Source: Pseudomonas kairouanensis
GTDB lineage: Bacteria > Pseudomonadota > Gammaproteobacteria > Pseudomonadales > Pseudomonadaceae
Direction: 5' to 3'
Length of the DNA: 64,000 nt
Assembly (NCBI RefSeq): GCF_004682055.1
Contig: NZ_QUZU01000029.1
Span: forward strand, 22,439-86,438
Shown here: one piece after another, positions 19,024 to 27,409 of the stretch
Position numbering within the stretch: position 1 is the first letter of the stretch
Layout of the letters: each line of letters opens with the position of its first letter
Notes under the pieces: generated by a model
Seen by the model: only the letters and a program-made list of their open reading frames with translations
What the model was told of the DNA's origin: nothing
Databases searched by the model: none
Translations under genes and position numbers: made by a program

Positions 19024-19997
19024 CCGACAGCACGCCCCTTGAATTCAGTTGGCTATTGCCCCTGTGCACCCCCGACTGGGCCGCGCGGCCGGGGCAATGG
19101 ATTCAGCTGGCCCAGGCCGTGGAATACGCCGGCCTCGATGGCCTGTGGGTACCCGGCGGTGCCCTGTGTGCCGATAGCCTGGGGGTGGCGGCAGCGTTGT
19201 GTGCCCACACGCGGCGGGTGCGCCTGGCCGTGAGCGTGCCGCCGGAGGTGATGCTGCCGGCGGCATTGGCCACCACCTTGCAGAGCCTGCAATCCATCAG
19301 CGGCCACCGGGTGCAACTGCACCTGCCCAACAGCGAGCGCAGTGCGTTTGGTGAATGGCTCAACCGTGACCAGCGCAGCGAACGTATTGGCGAGTACCTG
19401 CAGATCCTGCGACAGCTGTTGGCGCCCAACCAGGGTGGGCTGGATTACCAGGGCCTGTATTTTCAACTGGAAAATGCCGGCGTCGCCCGCCGTGAACTGC
19501 CCGCGCCCACCCTGGTGCTGGACGACAGCCACAGCCATGCGCTGGTGGCCGAACATGCCCAGACCTGCCTGCTCGCCCCCGGCTCTACGCAGTGGCTGGC
19601 CAAAGAGATACAACGCTGGCGAGCGATCCAGCCGACGCTCACCTTTGCCTGCACCTTCGGCCTGATCCTGGACGACAGCGAAGACCTGGCCTGGGAAACC
19701 GCTGCGCGTTTGTTGCCGGTGCCGGAGCTACCCACGCAAACCCTGGCCACCGTGCCCCGTGCGCGCCATCCGTTGCGTCAATGGGAAGTGCACCCGAACG
19801 TGCTGCAACTCACGCCGGGGCAACCGTTGATCCTGGTGGGCACCCCACAACAGATCGCCACGCGCCTGCAGGAACTGCACGGCCTGGGCTTGAACCACCT
19901 GATCCTGGAAGGCGGCCCGGCCGTCAGCGACGTGTTGCGCTTTGGCGAACAGGTATTGCCCCTCTTGCGCAAGGAGCGCCTGCACCATGAGCACTGA
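19020..19997 (+). CDS. Divergent SsuD-like flavin monooxygenase homologue
   Basis: A 325-residue protein recognisable as an LLM barrel from LAQAVEYAGLDGLWVPGG, the VRLAVSVPPEVMLPAALATTL strand-helix unit and the C-terminal GTPQQIATRLQELHGLGLNHLILEGGP. It lacks the usual HH or HG motifs of the active site and is shorter than SsuD, so it may be a partner subunit of the SsuD-like protein that follows rather than an independent enzyme. ATG at 19020 overlaps the previous stop by four bases, and its end overlaps the next gene by 11 bases. Confidence 0.75.
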   Translation: MTDSTPLEFSWLLPLCTPDWAARPGQWIQLAQAVEYAGLDGLWVPGGALCADSLGVAAALCAHTRRVRLAVSVPPEVMLPAALATTLQSLQSISGHRVQLHLPNSERSAFGEWLNRDQRSERIGEYLQILRQLLAPNQGGLDYQGLYFQLENAGVARRELPAPTLVLDDSHSHALVAEHAQTCLLAPGSTQWLAKEIQRWRAIQPTLTFACTFGLILDDSEDLAWETAARLLPVPELPTQTLATVPRARHPLRQWEVHPNVLQLTPGQPLILVGTPQQIATRLQELHGLGLNHLILEGGPAVSDVLRFGEQVLPLLRKERLHHEH

Positions 19998-21138
19998 TGT
20001 CCGCCCGCCGATCCAGCTGGACTGGTTCCTGCCCACCAACGGCGATGGCCGTCACCTCACCAGCAGTGGTTTGCCCAAGGTCGGGCTGTTTCAACAAGGT
20101 GAACGGGCCCCCACCCTGGACTACCTGCGCCAGATCGTGCGCGCCACCGAGCAGGCCGGGTTCGACGGCATCATGGTGCCCACCGCCAGCGGCTTCGAAG
20201 ACCCGTGGCTGATCACCGCCGTGCTGGCCCAGGAAGTGCGCCGCCTGAAATTTCTGCTCACCTTGCGCCCCGGCACCGAGCTGCCCGCCTACACCGCGCA
20301 TCGCGCAGCGACCTTGCAGTTGCTGAGCGAGAACCGCCTGGCACTGCATGTGGTGACCGGTTCCAGCCGCTTCGAACAACGTTCCCTCGGGGACTTTCTG
20401 GAGCACGACGAGCGCTATGCGCGCACGGCTGAGTTCCTGCAGGTGTTCCAGGCGGTGTGGGCCGGCCAGCCACCGGCACACCCTGGCCGTTACTACCGCA
20501 GCGGCATCCACACCCCGATTGCACCGGGTGCCGAGGCACCGCCGATCTACTTCGGCGGCGCCTCCGAAGCCGCCGAGCGTGTGGGGGCTGCCCATGGGCA
20601 AACCTACCTGATGTGGTGCGAACCACCGGCGATGATCGCCGAGCGTATCCAACGCATGCGCGACCTCGCCGCCGCCCAGGGCCGCACCTTGCGCTTCGGC
20701 CTGCGCCTGCATGTCTTCGCCGCGCCGACCGACGACGCAGCGTGGGCGCATGTGGAACGCCTGCTGCAAGAAATCCCCAAGGACGCCATCGACCAGGCCC
20801 AGCGGCAAATGGCGGCCTATGAGTCCGTCGGCCAAAGCCGCCAGACCCAACTGATGCAAGGCCGCGGCCGCGGCGCACGGGAACTGGAAGTGTCAGCCAA
20901 CCTGTGGGCAGGTGTGGGCCTGGTGCGCGGGGGCGCGGGCACTGCGCTGGTGGGCAGCTACGCGCGGGTGGCGGAGCGGATCGAGGAGTATCACCAACTG
21001 GGGGTGGACAGCTTTATCCTGTCGGGTTTCCCCCACCTGGAGGAGTCGATTCATGTGGGGGCCCAGGTGTTGCCGTTGTTGCGCAAGCTCGCGGCCGCAC
21101 CGGCAATGCCCTGTGGGAGGGGCGGATCAGCCAAGTGA
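19987..21138 (+). CDS. SsuD-like alkanesulfonate monooxygenase
   Basis: A 383-residue LLM protein close to SsuD: QLDWFLPTNGDGRHL, ATEQAGFDGIMVPT, LTLRPGTELPAYTAHRAATL and PPIYFGGASEAAERVG. SsuD releases sulfite from alkanesulfonates using FMNH2, which supports a sulfur-acquisition role for the operon. The start at 19987 lies 11 bases inside the previous gene. The last eight or so codons (CGRGGSAK) are read from a REP-like palindrome, so the natural C-terminus has probably been replaced by repeat sequence. No SsuE-type reductase gene is adjacent. Confidence 0.88.
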   Translation: MSTDVRPPIQLDWFLPTNGDGRHLTSSGLPKVGLFQQGERAPTLDYLRQIVRATEQAGFDGIMVPTASGFEDPWLITAVLAQEVRRLKFLLTLRPGTELPAYTAHRAATLQLLSENRLALHVVTGSSRFEQRSLGDFLEHDERYARTAEFLQVFQAVWAGQPPAHPGRYYRSGIHTPIAPGAEAPPIYFGGASEAAERVGAAHGQTYLMWCEPPAMIAERIQRMRDLAAAQGRTLRFGLRLHVFAAPTDDAAWAHVERLLQEIPKDAIDQAQRQMAAYESVGQSRQTQLMQGRGRGARELEVSANLWAGVGLVRGGAGTALVGSYARVAERIEEYHQLGVDSFILSGFPHLEESIHVGAQVLPLLRKLAAAPAMPCGRGGSAK

Positions 21139-21184
21139 TCTGGAGGCGGGCACACCGCCATCGGGAGCAAGCCCCCTCCCACAG
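21111..21184. repeat. REP-like pair overlapping the SsuD-like stop
   Basis: The left arm CTGTGGGAGGGGC begins inside the SsuD-like gene, and the right arm CATCGGGAGCAAGCC with CCCTCCCACAG lies after the stop. The element serves as the end of the operon. Confidence 0.8.
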
Positions 21185-21244
21185 TTGAATCGATTTACAC
21201 CTGATAAAAACAGGCTGCCATCGCACGTATCTAATCACCGTGCC

Positions 21245-21751
21245 TTATTGGTAGGGAATCAACCGATCCCGATCAAGATCACGCATCAGCTCACCCAGCA
21301 TTTCACTCTCACTGCGCGGCTCGGTCATCGGGATATACCAGGTCGTCGCCGTCCAGCCGCCACGCTTGTAGGCATAGGCCTTGACCAATTGCCCGTCCTT
21401 GTACAGCGAGCCATGCAACTGCCGCTCATAGGTATAGGGAATGGGCACCGTCAGTAACGTCAACGCCCCCAGTACGGCCGGGAGCACTCCGGCGCCTTTG
21501 CCGCCGCTCTGGTCCACCAGCAGGCTGTAGCCGGTCTTGCTGAAACCGCCATCCAGAAAGCTGAACGCACCGGTCTCGCGCAGGCGCTGGATAACTTCGC
21601 GCTGTTTCTGCTGGTCGAAACGCGACGCCGGCGGCGGCATGGTCACGCTCATCGGCACATAGGCGCGCTCGGCCTTGTAGTCCAGGGGCTTGAGTGCAGT
21701 GCTGCAACCGCCGACCAGCAGTACGGCGGCCAGTAGTGAAGTCCGGATCAT
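21245..21751 (-). CDS. Lipoprotein of unknown function
   Basis: A 168-residue protein with a lipobox at LLVGGC (Cys about residue 16), so it is lipid-anchored in the envelope. The segment VLGALTLLTVPIPYTYERQLHGSL is a short hydrophobic stretch followed by a beta-rich part. It resembles its upstream neighbour in plan (Q..RETGAF.. versus Q..RETGVF..), suggesting an old duplication. Its ATG overlaps the neighbour's stop by four bases. No function is recognised. Confidence 0.75.
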   Translation of the reverse strand: MIRTSLLAAVLLVGGCSTALKPLDYKAERAYVPMSVTMPPPASRFDQQKQREVIQRLRETGAFSFLDGGFSKTGYSLLVDQSGGKGAGVLPAVLGALTLLTVPIPYTYERQLHGSLYKDGQLVKAYAYKRGGWTATTWYIPMTEPRSESEMLGELMRDLDRDRLIPYQ

Positions 21752-22266
21752 TGCGCTTGCTCCTTGGGCAGCAGGCCATCGCGTTGTACATCCTGGGCGA
21801 AGGCGCGGGCGATACGGCCGACGTTCTGCTGTTGCATGCCGCCACTGCCGTCGAGCAGCCAGGTGTATTTTTGGGTGACGTTGCGGTAGCTGTACTGCTT
21901 CAACGGTTTGCCGTCGTGTTGCAGGGAAAACTCGGTGGTGGTGTCGATGCTCTGGGACAGCGGCAACAGAAACAGTGTGGCCGTGCTCAACAGGATCACC
22001 GGAAACGGCGGCAGGTCGCGCTGGCTGTTGTAGCGGATCAACACCGTATAGTCCCCCGGCTTGCCCATGCCGGTTTCGACGCTGCGAAACACCCCGGTTT
22101 CGCGCAACTGGTTGCGGATCTGCGCGGCAGTAAGCGGGTCATCGACCATCACATGGATGGGTTGCAGGTAGTCCTGGCCATCGGGCAAGGTGCGTTCGGG
22201 CAAGGTGTTGGTGGTGGCGCAGCCCGCAAGCAGGGCCAAGGCGCCCAAGACGATACAGCGGTTCAT
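21748..22266 (-). CDS. Lipoprotein of unknown function, related to neighbour
   Basis: A 172-residue protein with a lipobox at LALLAGC. NQLRETGVFRSVETGMGKPGDYTVLIRY parallels the RLRETGAFSFLDGGFSKTGYSLLV region of the next gene. A hydrophobic stretch LLSTATLFLLPLSQS follows, as in the neighbour. It lies in the middle of a three-lipoprotein operon with overlapping ends. The three may form an envelope complex; no family was identified. Confidence 0.75.
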   Translation of the reverse strand: MNRCIVLGALALLAGCATTNTLPERTLPDGQDYLQPIHVMVDDPLTAAQIRNQLRETGVFRSVETGMGKPGDYTVLIRYNSQRDLPPFPVILLSTATLFLLPLSQSIDTTTEFSLQHDGKPLKQYSYRNVTQKYTWLLDGSGGMQQQNVGRIARAFAQDVQRDGLLPKEQAQ

Positions 22267-22919
22267 GGACGTTTCTCCTGAGGGTTCTGGCCCGCACCGC
22301 CAGGCAGCGGTACGACGATGTAAGGGGCGGCGCTGCGGTAATCGAGCGGCATCAATTCCAGGGTCGGCAGGCCGGGAACGGACCGACGTGCGATGGCCTC
22401 ATCGCGCCCCTGCTGGTCGCGCCAGCGGAAGGCGCACGAGGCGCCCAGGCACAACGAGCGGAACTCACCCAGGTAATACGCTTTGCCCGCCTGCAGGCGC
22501 AGCGGCAGGTTGAACTTCTCGCGCGCCTGCACCGAGGTGTAGGTGGTGCCCAGGGTGGGCGAGTAGTTGCTGGAGAAGAACTGGAAATCATAGAACTCAT
22601 AATCCCCAGGCTTGAGTGGCAAGACGAACACGCTGGCGGCGCCGTCCATTTCCTTCACATCCTGGGGCGTTTCCCGGCCCATGCCGACCCACACACCGGC
22701 CGCGCCATACGCCGAACCGCGTTTGCGAAACAACAGGCGCTGGTTGGGGGCGGGAGAAGCCAACAGGCTTTGCGGGCCGATGGAACCTACCAGGTAGGCC
22801 ACCGGCTCCTGGGGGCCTGGCTGCAGCGGTTCACTGACCAACGACGCCGGCTGGGTGCCGCAACCGGTCAGGGCGGCGGTAATGAGAAGCAAGGCCAAGG
22901 GCCTGGAAAAGCAAGACAT
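22263..22919 (-). CDS. Lipoprotein, first gene of a three-gene operon
   Basis: A 218-residue protein starting MSCFSRPLALLLITAALTGC, a clear lipoprotein signal. The start at 22919 was chosen so that the signal peptide begins the protein. The mature part has a beta-rich pattern (VFVLPLKPGDYEFYDFQFF, LPLRLQAGKAYYLGEF) resembling proteins that carry a carbohydrate- or peptide-binding sandwich. Its stop overlaps the next start. Function unknown. Confidence 0.72.
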   Translation of the reverse strand: MSCFSRPLALLLITAALTGCGTQPASLVSEPLQPGPQEPVAYLVGSIGPQSLLASPAPNQRLLFRKRGSAYGAAGVWVGMGRETPQDVKEMDGAASVFVLPLKPGDYEFYDFQFFSSNYSPTLGTTYTSVQAREKFNLPLRLQAGKAYYLGEFRSLCLGASCAFRWRDQQGRDEAIARRSVPGLPTLELMPLDYRSAAPYIVVPLPGGAGQNPQEKRP

Positions 22920-23117
22920 GTTCGATCCTGAGCACTGGCGGTAAGAAAGCGGCAGGCGACCCAGGACAAGCATGCAATGGCCCTCCTGGCGCTGCGCCTC
23001 GCGTCACTGCGAGGGCCGCGAATGGTACGGGAGGAACGGGTGGGTTGACCAGTGATGAAAGGCACCGTGGCTCACGGCGGACGGCCCGCGCAGGTGCCCA
23101 TTGGCGCGGATTCAGCC

Positions 23118-24065
23118 TCAGGCGGGAGAGCGCTGCCACGCCCCCAGCGCCAGGCTGAACGGCGAAAACTCCGCAAACTGCCAGCGCAACGCCAACGCCG
23201 CCGGGCGCCATACGACGTGCTCCACCGTCACGGTCCATAAGCGCTGTGCGCCCTCGAACTCGGCCACTGCTGGCCCGTCGAGAATCAGCGAGGTGCGGCC
23301 GGCCACCTGCAGCACATCCCCCGATTCAAAATCGATAAACAACAACCCCGCCACCGGATTGGCCTGCAGGTTGCCGAGGGTGTTGAAAAATTGGTTGCCG
23401 GCAAAGTCCGGAATGGTCAACCGGTTACCGTCCACCCGCACAAAACCTGTGTTGCCGCCGCGATGGGAGACGTCCACCGAGCGTTCGCCATCGGTGTCGA
23501 CATAGCTGGCGACGAAGAACGTGTCGGCCTTGCGAATCATCGCTTGCGCCGCGTCATCCAGGCCGGTGGAGCGGCCCACTTCATTACCGGGTTTGCGCGC
23601 AATACCCGCCACCGGCCGCAGTTGGATGTACTTGGGGCAATTGCCGAAGGTGTGCACCACCTGCACCGAGAAGCCATCGGGGTCCAGGGCGCCAACACGG
23701 CCGTTCATGCGGTTGCGTCGCCGGGTGTTGAGGTCGATACCCAACAGGCCCACCGCTGCCCCCTGACGAAACGCTGCCCGGGCCGGGTCCTGGCTGGAGG
23801 GCAGGCTGTCGACCTGCAAGGTGTAGGCGTCGGGCGAATGGGCGAACCCTGGCGCGCCTTCCACCATCGTCGCCCAGGGGATGCCCTGGTCATCCACCAC
23901 GCCGAGCAGCAGGTACGGCAGCAGCGGATAGAAATCCCGGTGCTGTTCGGGCAGATGATCACGGATCACCTTGGGCCCGATCATCGCCATGCGTTCGGCC
24001 ATGCCAATCGTGTCTTGCAGCTGTCGTTCGCCGGCATGCCAGGGGGACTGTTCAATCGGGTTCAT
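23118..24065 (-). CDS. FMN-binding split-barrel protein (PNPOx-like)
   Basis: A 315-residue pyridoxamine 5'-phosphate oxidase-like protein. The barrel portion FYPLLPYLLLGVVDDQGIPWATMVEG is typical, and a second half includes GNTGFVRVDGNRLTIPDFAGNQFFNTLGNLQANPVAGLLFIDF, close to FMN-binding sites of this fold. It is about twice the length of PNPOx and probably carries two barrel repeats. AGGTGA precedes ATG at 24065. Homologues bind flavin and some reduce small compounds; the physiological reaction is unknown. It stands alone next to an ATP-grasp gene on the same strand. Confidence 0.8.
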   Translation of the reverse strand: MNPIEQSPWHAGERQLQDTIGMAERMAMIGPKVIRDHLPEQHRDFYPLLPYLLLGVVDDQGIPWATMVEGAPGFAHSPDAYTLQVDSLPSSQDPARAAFRQGAAVGLLGIDLNTRRRNRMNGRVGALDPDGFSVQVVHTFGNCPKYIQLRPVAGIARKPGNEVGRSTGLDDAAQAMIRKADTFFVASYVDTDGERSVDVSHRGGNTGFVRVDGNRLTIPDFAGNQFFNTLGNLQANPVAGLLFIDFESGDVLQVAGRTSLILDGPAVAEFEGAQRLWTVTVEHVVWRPAALALRWQFAEFSPFSLALGAWQRSPA

Positions 24066-24131
24066 GGCGCTCACCTCGTCGTGGATGGGTCGATACTGCG
24101 CTCTAGCGGCCCGCGAGAGAATAGCCCACTG

Positions 24132-25382
24132 CTAGCCCGCCACCAGATACACCCCCTGAATTTCAAGAATGCGAATCCTGCGGTAATCCGCCGCTATCAC
24201 CAAAGGGTCGGCATGTACCAGGTAAACCGTGCCCGGTTGGCTCGCCACGTCCTGGGTGACGCCTAGTCGCTGGCCGTTCTCGACGTGAAATACCACATCG
24301 AAAAACGATTCCAGCTTGAGCAGTTCGGTCAAAAACAGTTCATTGTCGAACCGCCCCGCCGCGCGGTTGATCAGGCCGACGCTGCTGGTGTGCTGCAAGA
24401 GCCGATAATCGTCGGGCTGCGTCAACAACTGCGCAAATATCTCCGGTGAGGTGATGGATAACGCTACCGCATCAAGCTGTCCCAGCCCGGTGGTTTGCCG
24501 TGAGACGCCGGGGCGCAGGTTGTCATCGGTGCACGCGACGATTTCCACCAGTTTGGGCCCTTCCTCGGTGAACATCACTTCGGCATGGCTGGGACCGTTG
24601 CGAATGCCCAGGCAACGCAACACGGCGCAGGTGTAGTCCACCAGCACCGGATACACCGCCGATTCGACGCTGATCAACTCATCGATATCATGCAGGATGC
24701 TGCCGCCCTGGGTGCGTTGCTTCTGGTGGCGCACCACTTCGGTCACTACCTGCTGGCCGTCCTGGGACACCATGTTGACGACGTATTCCAGCCCGGCCAG
24801 GTACTCCTGGATCAATACCTGGGTATTGGGCCTATTGAGCCGGTTGGTGGTGCCCAGCAACTCGCCCACCGCCGTCTCGCAATCGTGCAGGTCATCACAG
24901 ATAAATACGCTGTCGGACCCGGTACTTTCGAGGGGTTTGATCACCACGGGAAAGCGGCGTTGGAGCTTGATCCAAGCCTCGGCCAACGCCCAGGTACCGG
25001 CGATGAACTGACGGGGCGCGGGGAGTTGCCCATGGGCAATGCATTGGATCATGTCGTACTTGTTGCGCCGCGCCAGGGACCTGGCGAAGTCATTGCGGTA
25101 CGGCAGTTGGAGTCGCTCACTGAGTTCGTCGGCCAACAGTACGCCGGACTCGGCGCCGGCAATGATGAACTGGGCCTTGAAACGCACGACGCTGGCCTGG
25201 GTGACCGCCAAATCGGTATTGACCAGCATCTGCTCGTAGATCGAATGATCGAAGCCTTTGTAAAAATCGCTGTCCAGGGTGCCCGACGAGGCGATATGCA
25301 TCAGCACGCAACCGGCTTCACGCAACCGCTGGGCCACAAACTTCCCGGATGAAAACCCATCGACGACGACCACTCTGATCAT
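24132..25382 (-). CDS. ATP-grasp ligase (L-amino-acid-ligase-like)
   Basis: A 416-residue ATP-grasp enzyme. Nucleotide-binding and metal motifs are FPVVIKPLESTGSDSVF, the E in QEYLAGLEYVVNMV, and NGPSHAEVMFTEEGPKLVEI, in which NGPSHAE is characteristic of the BacD-like L-amino-acid ligases and relatives. Such enzymes form a dipeptide or amide bond through an acyl-phosphate. No adenylation, PKS or export gene lies beside it, so it may make a small peptide in a pathway of its own, perhaps with the flavin protein downstream. ATG at 25382 was taken; the ribosome binding site is weak. Confidence 0.8.
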   Translation of the reverse strand: MIRVVVVDGFSSGKFVAQRLREAGCVLMHIASSGTLDSDFYKGFDHSIYEQMLVNTDLAVTQASVVRFKAQFIIAGAESGVLLADELSERLQLPYRNDFARSLARRNKYDMIQCIAHGQLPAPRQFIAGTWALAEAWIKLQRRFPVVIKPLESTGSDSVFICDDLHDCETAVGELLGTTNRLNRPNTQVLIQEYLAGLEYVVNMVSQDGQQVVTEVVRHQKQRTQGGSILHDIDELISVESAVYPVLVDYTCAVLRCLGIRNGPSHAEVMFTEEGPKLVEIVACTDDNLRPGVSRQTTGLGQLDAVALSITSPEIFAQLLTQPDDYRLLQHTSSVGLINRAAGRFDNELFLTELLKLESFFDVVFHVENGQRLGVTQDVASQPGTVYLVHADPLVIAADYRRIRILEIQGVYLVAG

Positions 25383-25472
25383 GTTGCTCAACCGGCTGTT
25401 GGTAAGTTTCCCAACCTAACAAATCAGGGGTGGGTTAAATACTGACCAAACGGCTAGGTACCCTGAGGGCCA

Positions 25473-26264
25473 TCAGCGCTCTTGCAAGCGCTCCCGCAGG
25501 AAGCGATGGCTCACGGAAAACAACCGGCGGTACGTCAACAACACCGCGCCCACCGTGCCCAGCGCCGACGACGCCGCGATCAGGAACATGATCACGATCT
25601 GGTAGCGCACCGCATCCACCGGGCTTTCACCGGCCAACACTTGGCCAGTCATCATGCCCGGCAGGCTGACAATGCCCACCACGGTCATCTGGTTGAGGGT
25701 TGGGATCATCCCCGCGCGCACGGCCTGGCGGATCGCTTCCTGGGCCGCCTCCCAGCGCGAACCGCCCAGGGCCAGGATCATTTCGATGGTGTTGCGGCCC
25801 GAGGTCAGCTCCTGGGTCATGCGCTCAATCCCCAAGGACACGCCGGTCAGGGTGTTGCCCAGGATCATCCCGAGGATCGGAATCGCATACTGCGGCTCAT
25901 ACCAGGGGTGGATGCGGATCACCGCAAACAGCCCCACCGCCGTCACCAGCCACGAACTGCCCCACACCGAGAGGATGCTGTCGACCCGCTGCCCCTTGTA
26001 CGTGCGCCGCCCGCGCCCGGCGGCCGACATGCCGGCGATCAGGGTCATGGCACACATCAACGGCAACACCACGTACCAGTACGCGAACTCGAACACCCAG
26101 CCCAACAGGTACCCGATGGCCAGCAGTTGCACCACGGTACGCACTGCCGCCCACAGCAGTTGGCGGCCAAGGCCCAGGCGCAGCAGCAATGAAAGCGCGC
26201 CGTTGATCAGGATCAGCGAGGCGGCGATGCCCATGTCCAGGGCGGTGAGGTTCTGGTAGTTCAT
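25473..26264 (-). CDS. fetB: FetB-type metal exporter permease (UPF0014)
   Basis: A 263-residue inner-membrane protein of the UPF0014/YbbM family with seven or so hydrophobic segments. ILGMILGNTLTGVSLGIERMTQEL and IVSLPGMMTGQVLAGESPVDAVRYQI are signature stretches. In E. coli the FetAB pair exports iron under oxidative stress. ATG at 26264 overlaps the stop of fetA by four bases. The start was shortened from an upstream frame of low-complexity Arg/Pro-rich sequence that lies inside fetA. Confidence 0.92.
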   Translation of the reverse strand: MNYQNLTALDMGIAASLILINGALSLLLRLGLGRQLLWAAVRTVVQLLAIGYLLGWVFEFAYWYVVLPLMCAMTLIAGMSAAGRGRRTYKGQRVDSILSVWGSSWLVTAVGLFAVIRIHPWYEPQYAIPILGMILGNTLTGVSLGIERMTQELTSGRNTIEMILALGGSRWEAAQEAIRQAVRAGMIPTLNQMTVVGIVSLPGMMTGQVLAGESPVDAVRYQIVIMFLIAASSALGTVGAVLLTYRRLFSVSHRFLRERLQER

Positions 26265-26938
26265 GGCTGGGCCGCTGCGCTCAACACGCCGGCGTCCATG
26301 TGCAGGTGGATGTTGCTCATGCGCTGGGCCTGGTCGAGGTCGTGGGAGACCCAAATGCAGGCGCGGGATTTATCGCCGCTGAACCAAGCGTCGATCAGCG
26401 CTTCCACCTCACGGGACGAGGTGGGATCAAGGGCGGCGGTAGGCTCGTCCAGCAACAACACTTCGGGGTTCAGTTGCAGGGTGCGGATCAGCGAGACCAC
26501 CTGGGACTCGCCGCCCGACAAGTCTGCCGCGCTCTTCGCCAGAAAGCCTGGCGCCTTACCGGCGTGACCCAGCAATGTAGTAACCGCTGCCAGGTCAAAA
26601 CTGCGCTTGCGCGAGGTCTTGAGGCTGAATGGAAAGCGCAGGTTGTCTTCCACCGTGCCCTCGATCAACGCCGGGCGTTGTGACAGGTAACTGACATGGC
26701 AGCGGTAGTGGGGAATCTCGGCGTTGCTGATCGGCTGGCCGTTCCACAGGAGTTGCCCCGAAGTGGGCGCGTCCAGCAGGGCCAGGGCGCGCAGGAACAC
26801 ACTTTTGCCGGAGCCGGAGGAGCCGGTGATCGACACACGGTCGGCAGCGTTGAGGCTGAAGTCGGTGGGTTGCAGCAACGCCACCTGGCGGCGCTCGTCG
26901 GTGCGCGTGAGGGCGCGGGTTTCAATCAGGGCGCTCAT
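26261..26938 (-). CDS. fetA: FetA-type exporter ATPase
   Basis: A 225-residue ABC ATPase. Walker A is GSSGSGKSV (about residues 39-47), Q-loop YLSQRP, signature LSGGESQ and Walker B VLLLDEPTAAL, with the H-switch VSHD. It lies directly upstream of, and coupled to, fetB, the partner permease. Together they should form an efflux transporter for iron or a similar metal, acting at the inner membrane. Confidence 0.92.
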   Translation of the reverse strand: MSALIETRALTRTDERRQVALLQPTDFSLNAADRVSITGSSGSGKSVFLRALALLDAPTSGQLLWNGQPISNAEIPHYRCHVSYLSQRPALIEGTVEDNLRFPFSLKTSRKRSFDLAAVTTLLGHAGKAPGFLAKSAADLSGGESQVVSLIRTLQLNPEVLLLDEPTAALDPTSSREVEALIDAWFSGDKSRACIWVSHDLDQAQRMSNIHLHMDAGVLSAAAQP

Positions 26939-27030
26939 GGACGCGATGTTCCTTTTACATGCGATTGGGCGCCATGGTGCCGTACAGGGTGTACCGGGTC
27001 AAAAATGTGGGAGCGGGCTTGCCTGCGATA

Positions 27031-27235
27031 GCGGTCTTTCGGGGTACATATCCGTTATTTGGGTTACGGCGGCTATTGGTTCCGCCCTTACGGCGGCTCA
27101 CTTTGGAAAAGCCCCAAAGTAAGCAAAAGGCTCTTGCCCCACCACTCGGCACCTCGCTTAGGCTCGGTGTGCCCTCACTCCGGCCAGCGTGGTTTAACGG
27201 GGCGCCTAAGATCAAGATCAAAAGCCAAATCAAAA
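27031..27235. repeat. Recurring P. fluorescens-group intergenic block
   Basis: The block running from TTTCGGGGTACATATCCGTT through TACGGCGGCTATTGGTTCCG and ACCACTCGGCACCTCGCTTA resembles, from memory, a sequence that recurs beside REP elements in P. fluorescens genomes. It contains TTACGGCGGC twice. Only one copy is seen in this window, so repetition is from recollection and not shown here. Confidence 0.45.
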
Positions 27236-27286
27236 GCCAGAGCCAGAGCCAGAGCAAACCGCTATCTAACAGATGTATGGAAATCC

Positions 27287-27381
27287 AAATGTGGGAGCGG
27301 GCTTGCTCGCGAAGGCGGTGGATCAGTTAACACAACTGTGACTGACACATCGCTTTCGCGAGCAAGCCCCCTCCCACATTT
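27287..27381. repeat. REP-like inverted pair
   Basis: AAATGTGGGAGCGGGCTTGC at the left faces GCGAGCAAGCCCCCTCCCAC at the right, with an internal spacer. It lies downstream of the binding-protein gene at 27410 and so may terminate or stabilise that transcript. Confidence 0.85.
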
Positions 27382-27409
27382 TGGTCTGCATCTATCAGGT
27401 AGAGCTGAG

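Larger units (their letters stand above)
26939..27409. other. Intergenic region with repeats, no gene
   Basis: This 471-base stretch holds half of a REP-like element (27004-27035), a block of about 200 bases resembling a recurring Pseudomonas intergenic element (27031-27235), an AGAGCC/AAAGCC tandem stretch near 27220-27255, and a complete REP-like pair (27287-27381). Open frames through it are not convincing genes. Confidence 0.7.

Noticed and set aside
27220..27260. Tandem repeat as a coding signal (repeated Ser/Gln frame)
   Set aside because: AAAGCC/AGAGCC units give low-complexity frames in several phases, without a ribosome binding site. Treated as a simple-sequence stretch.
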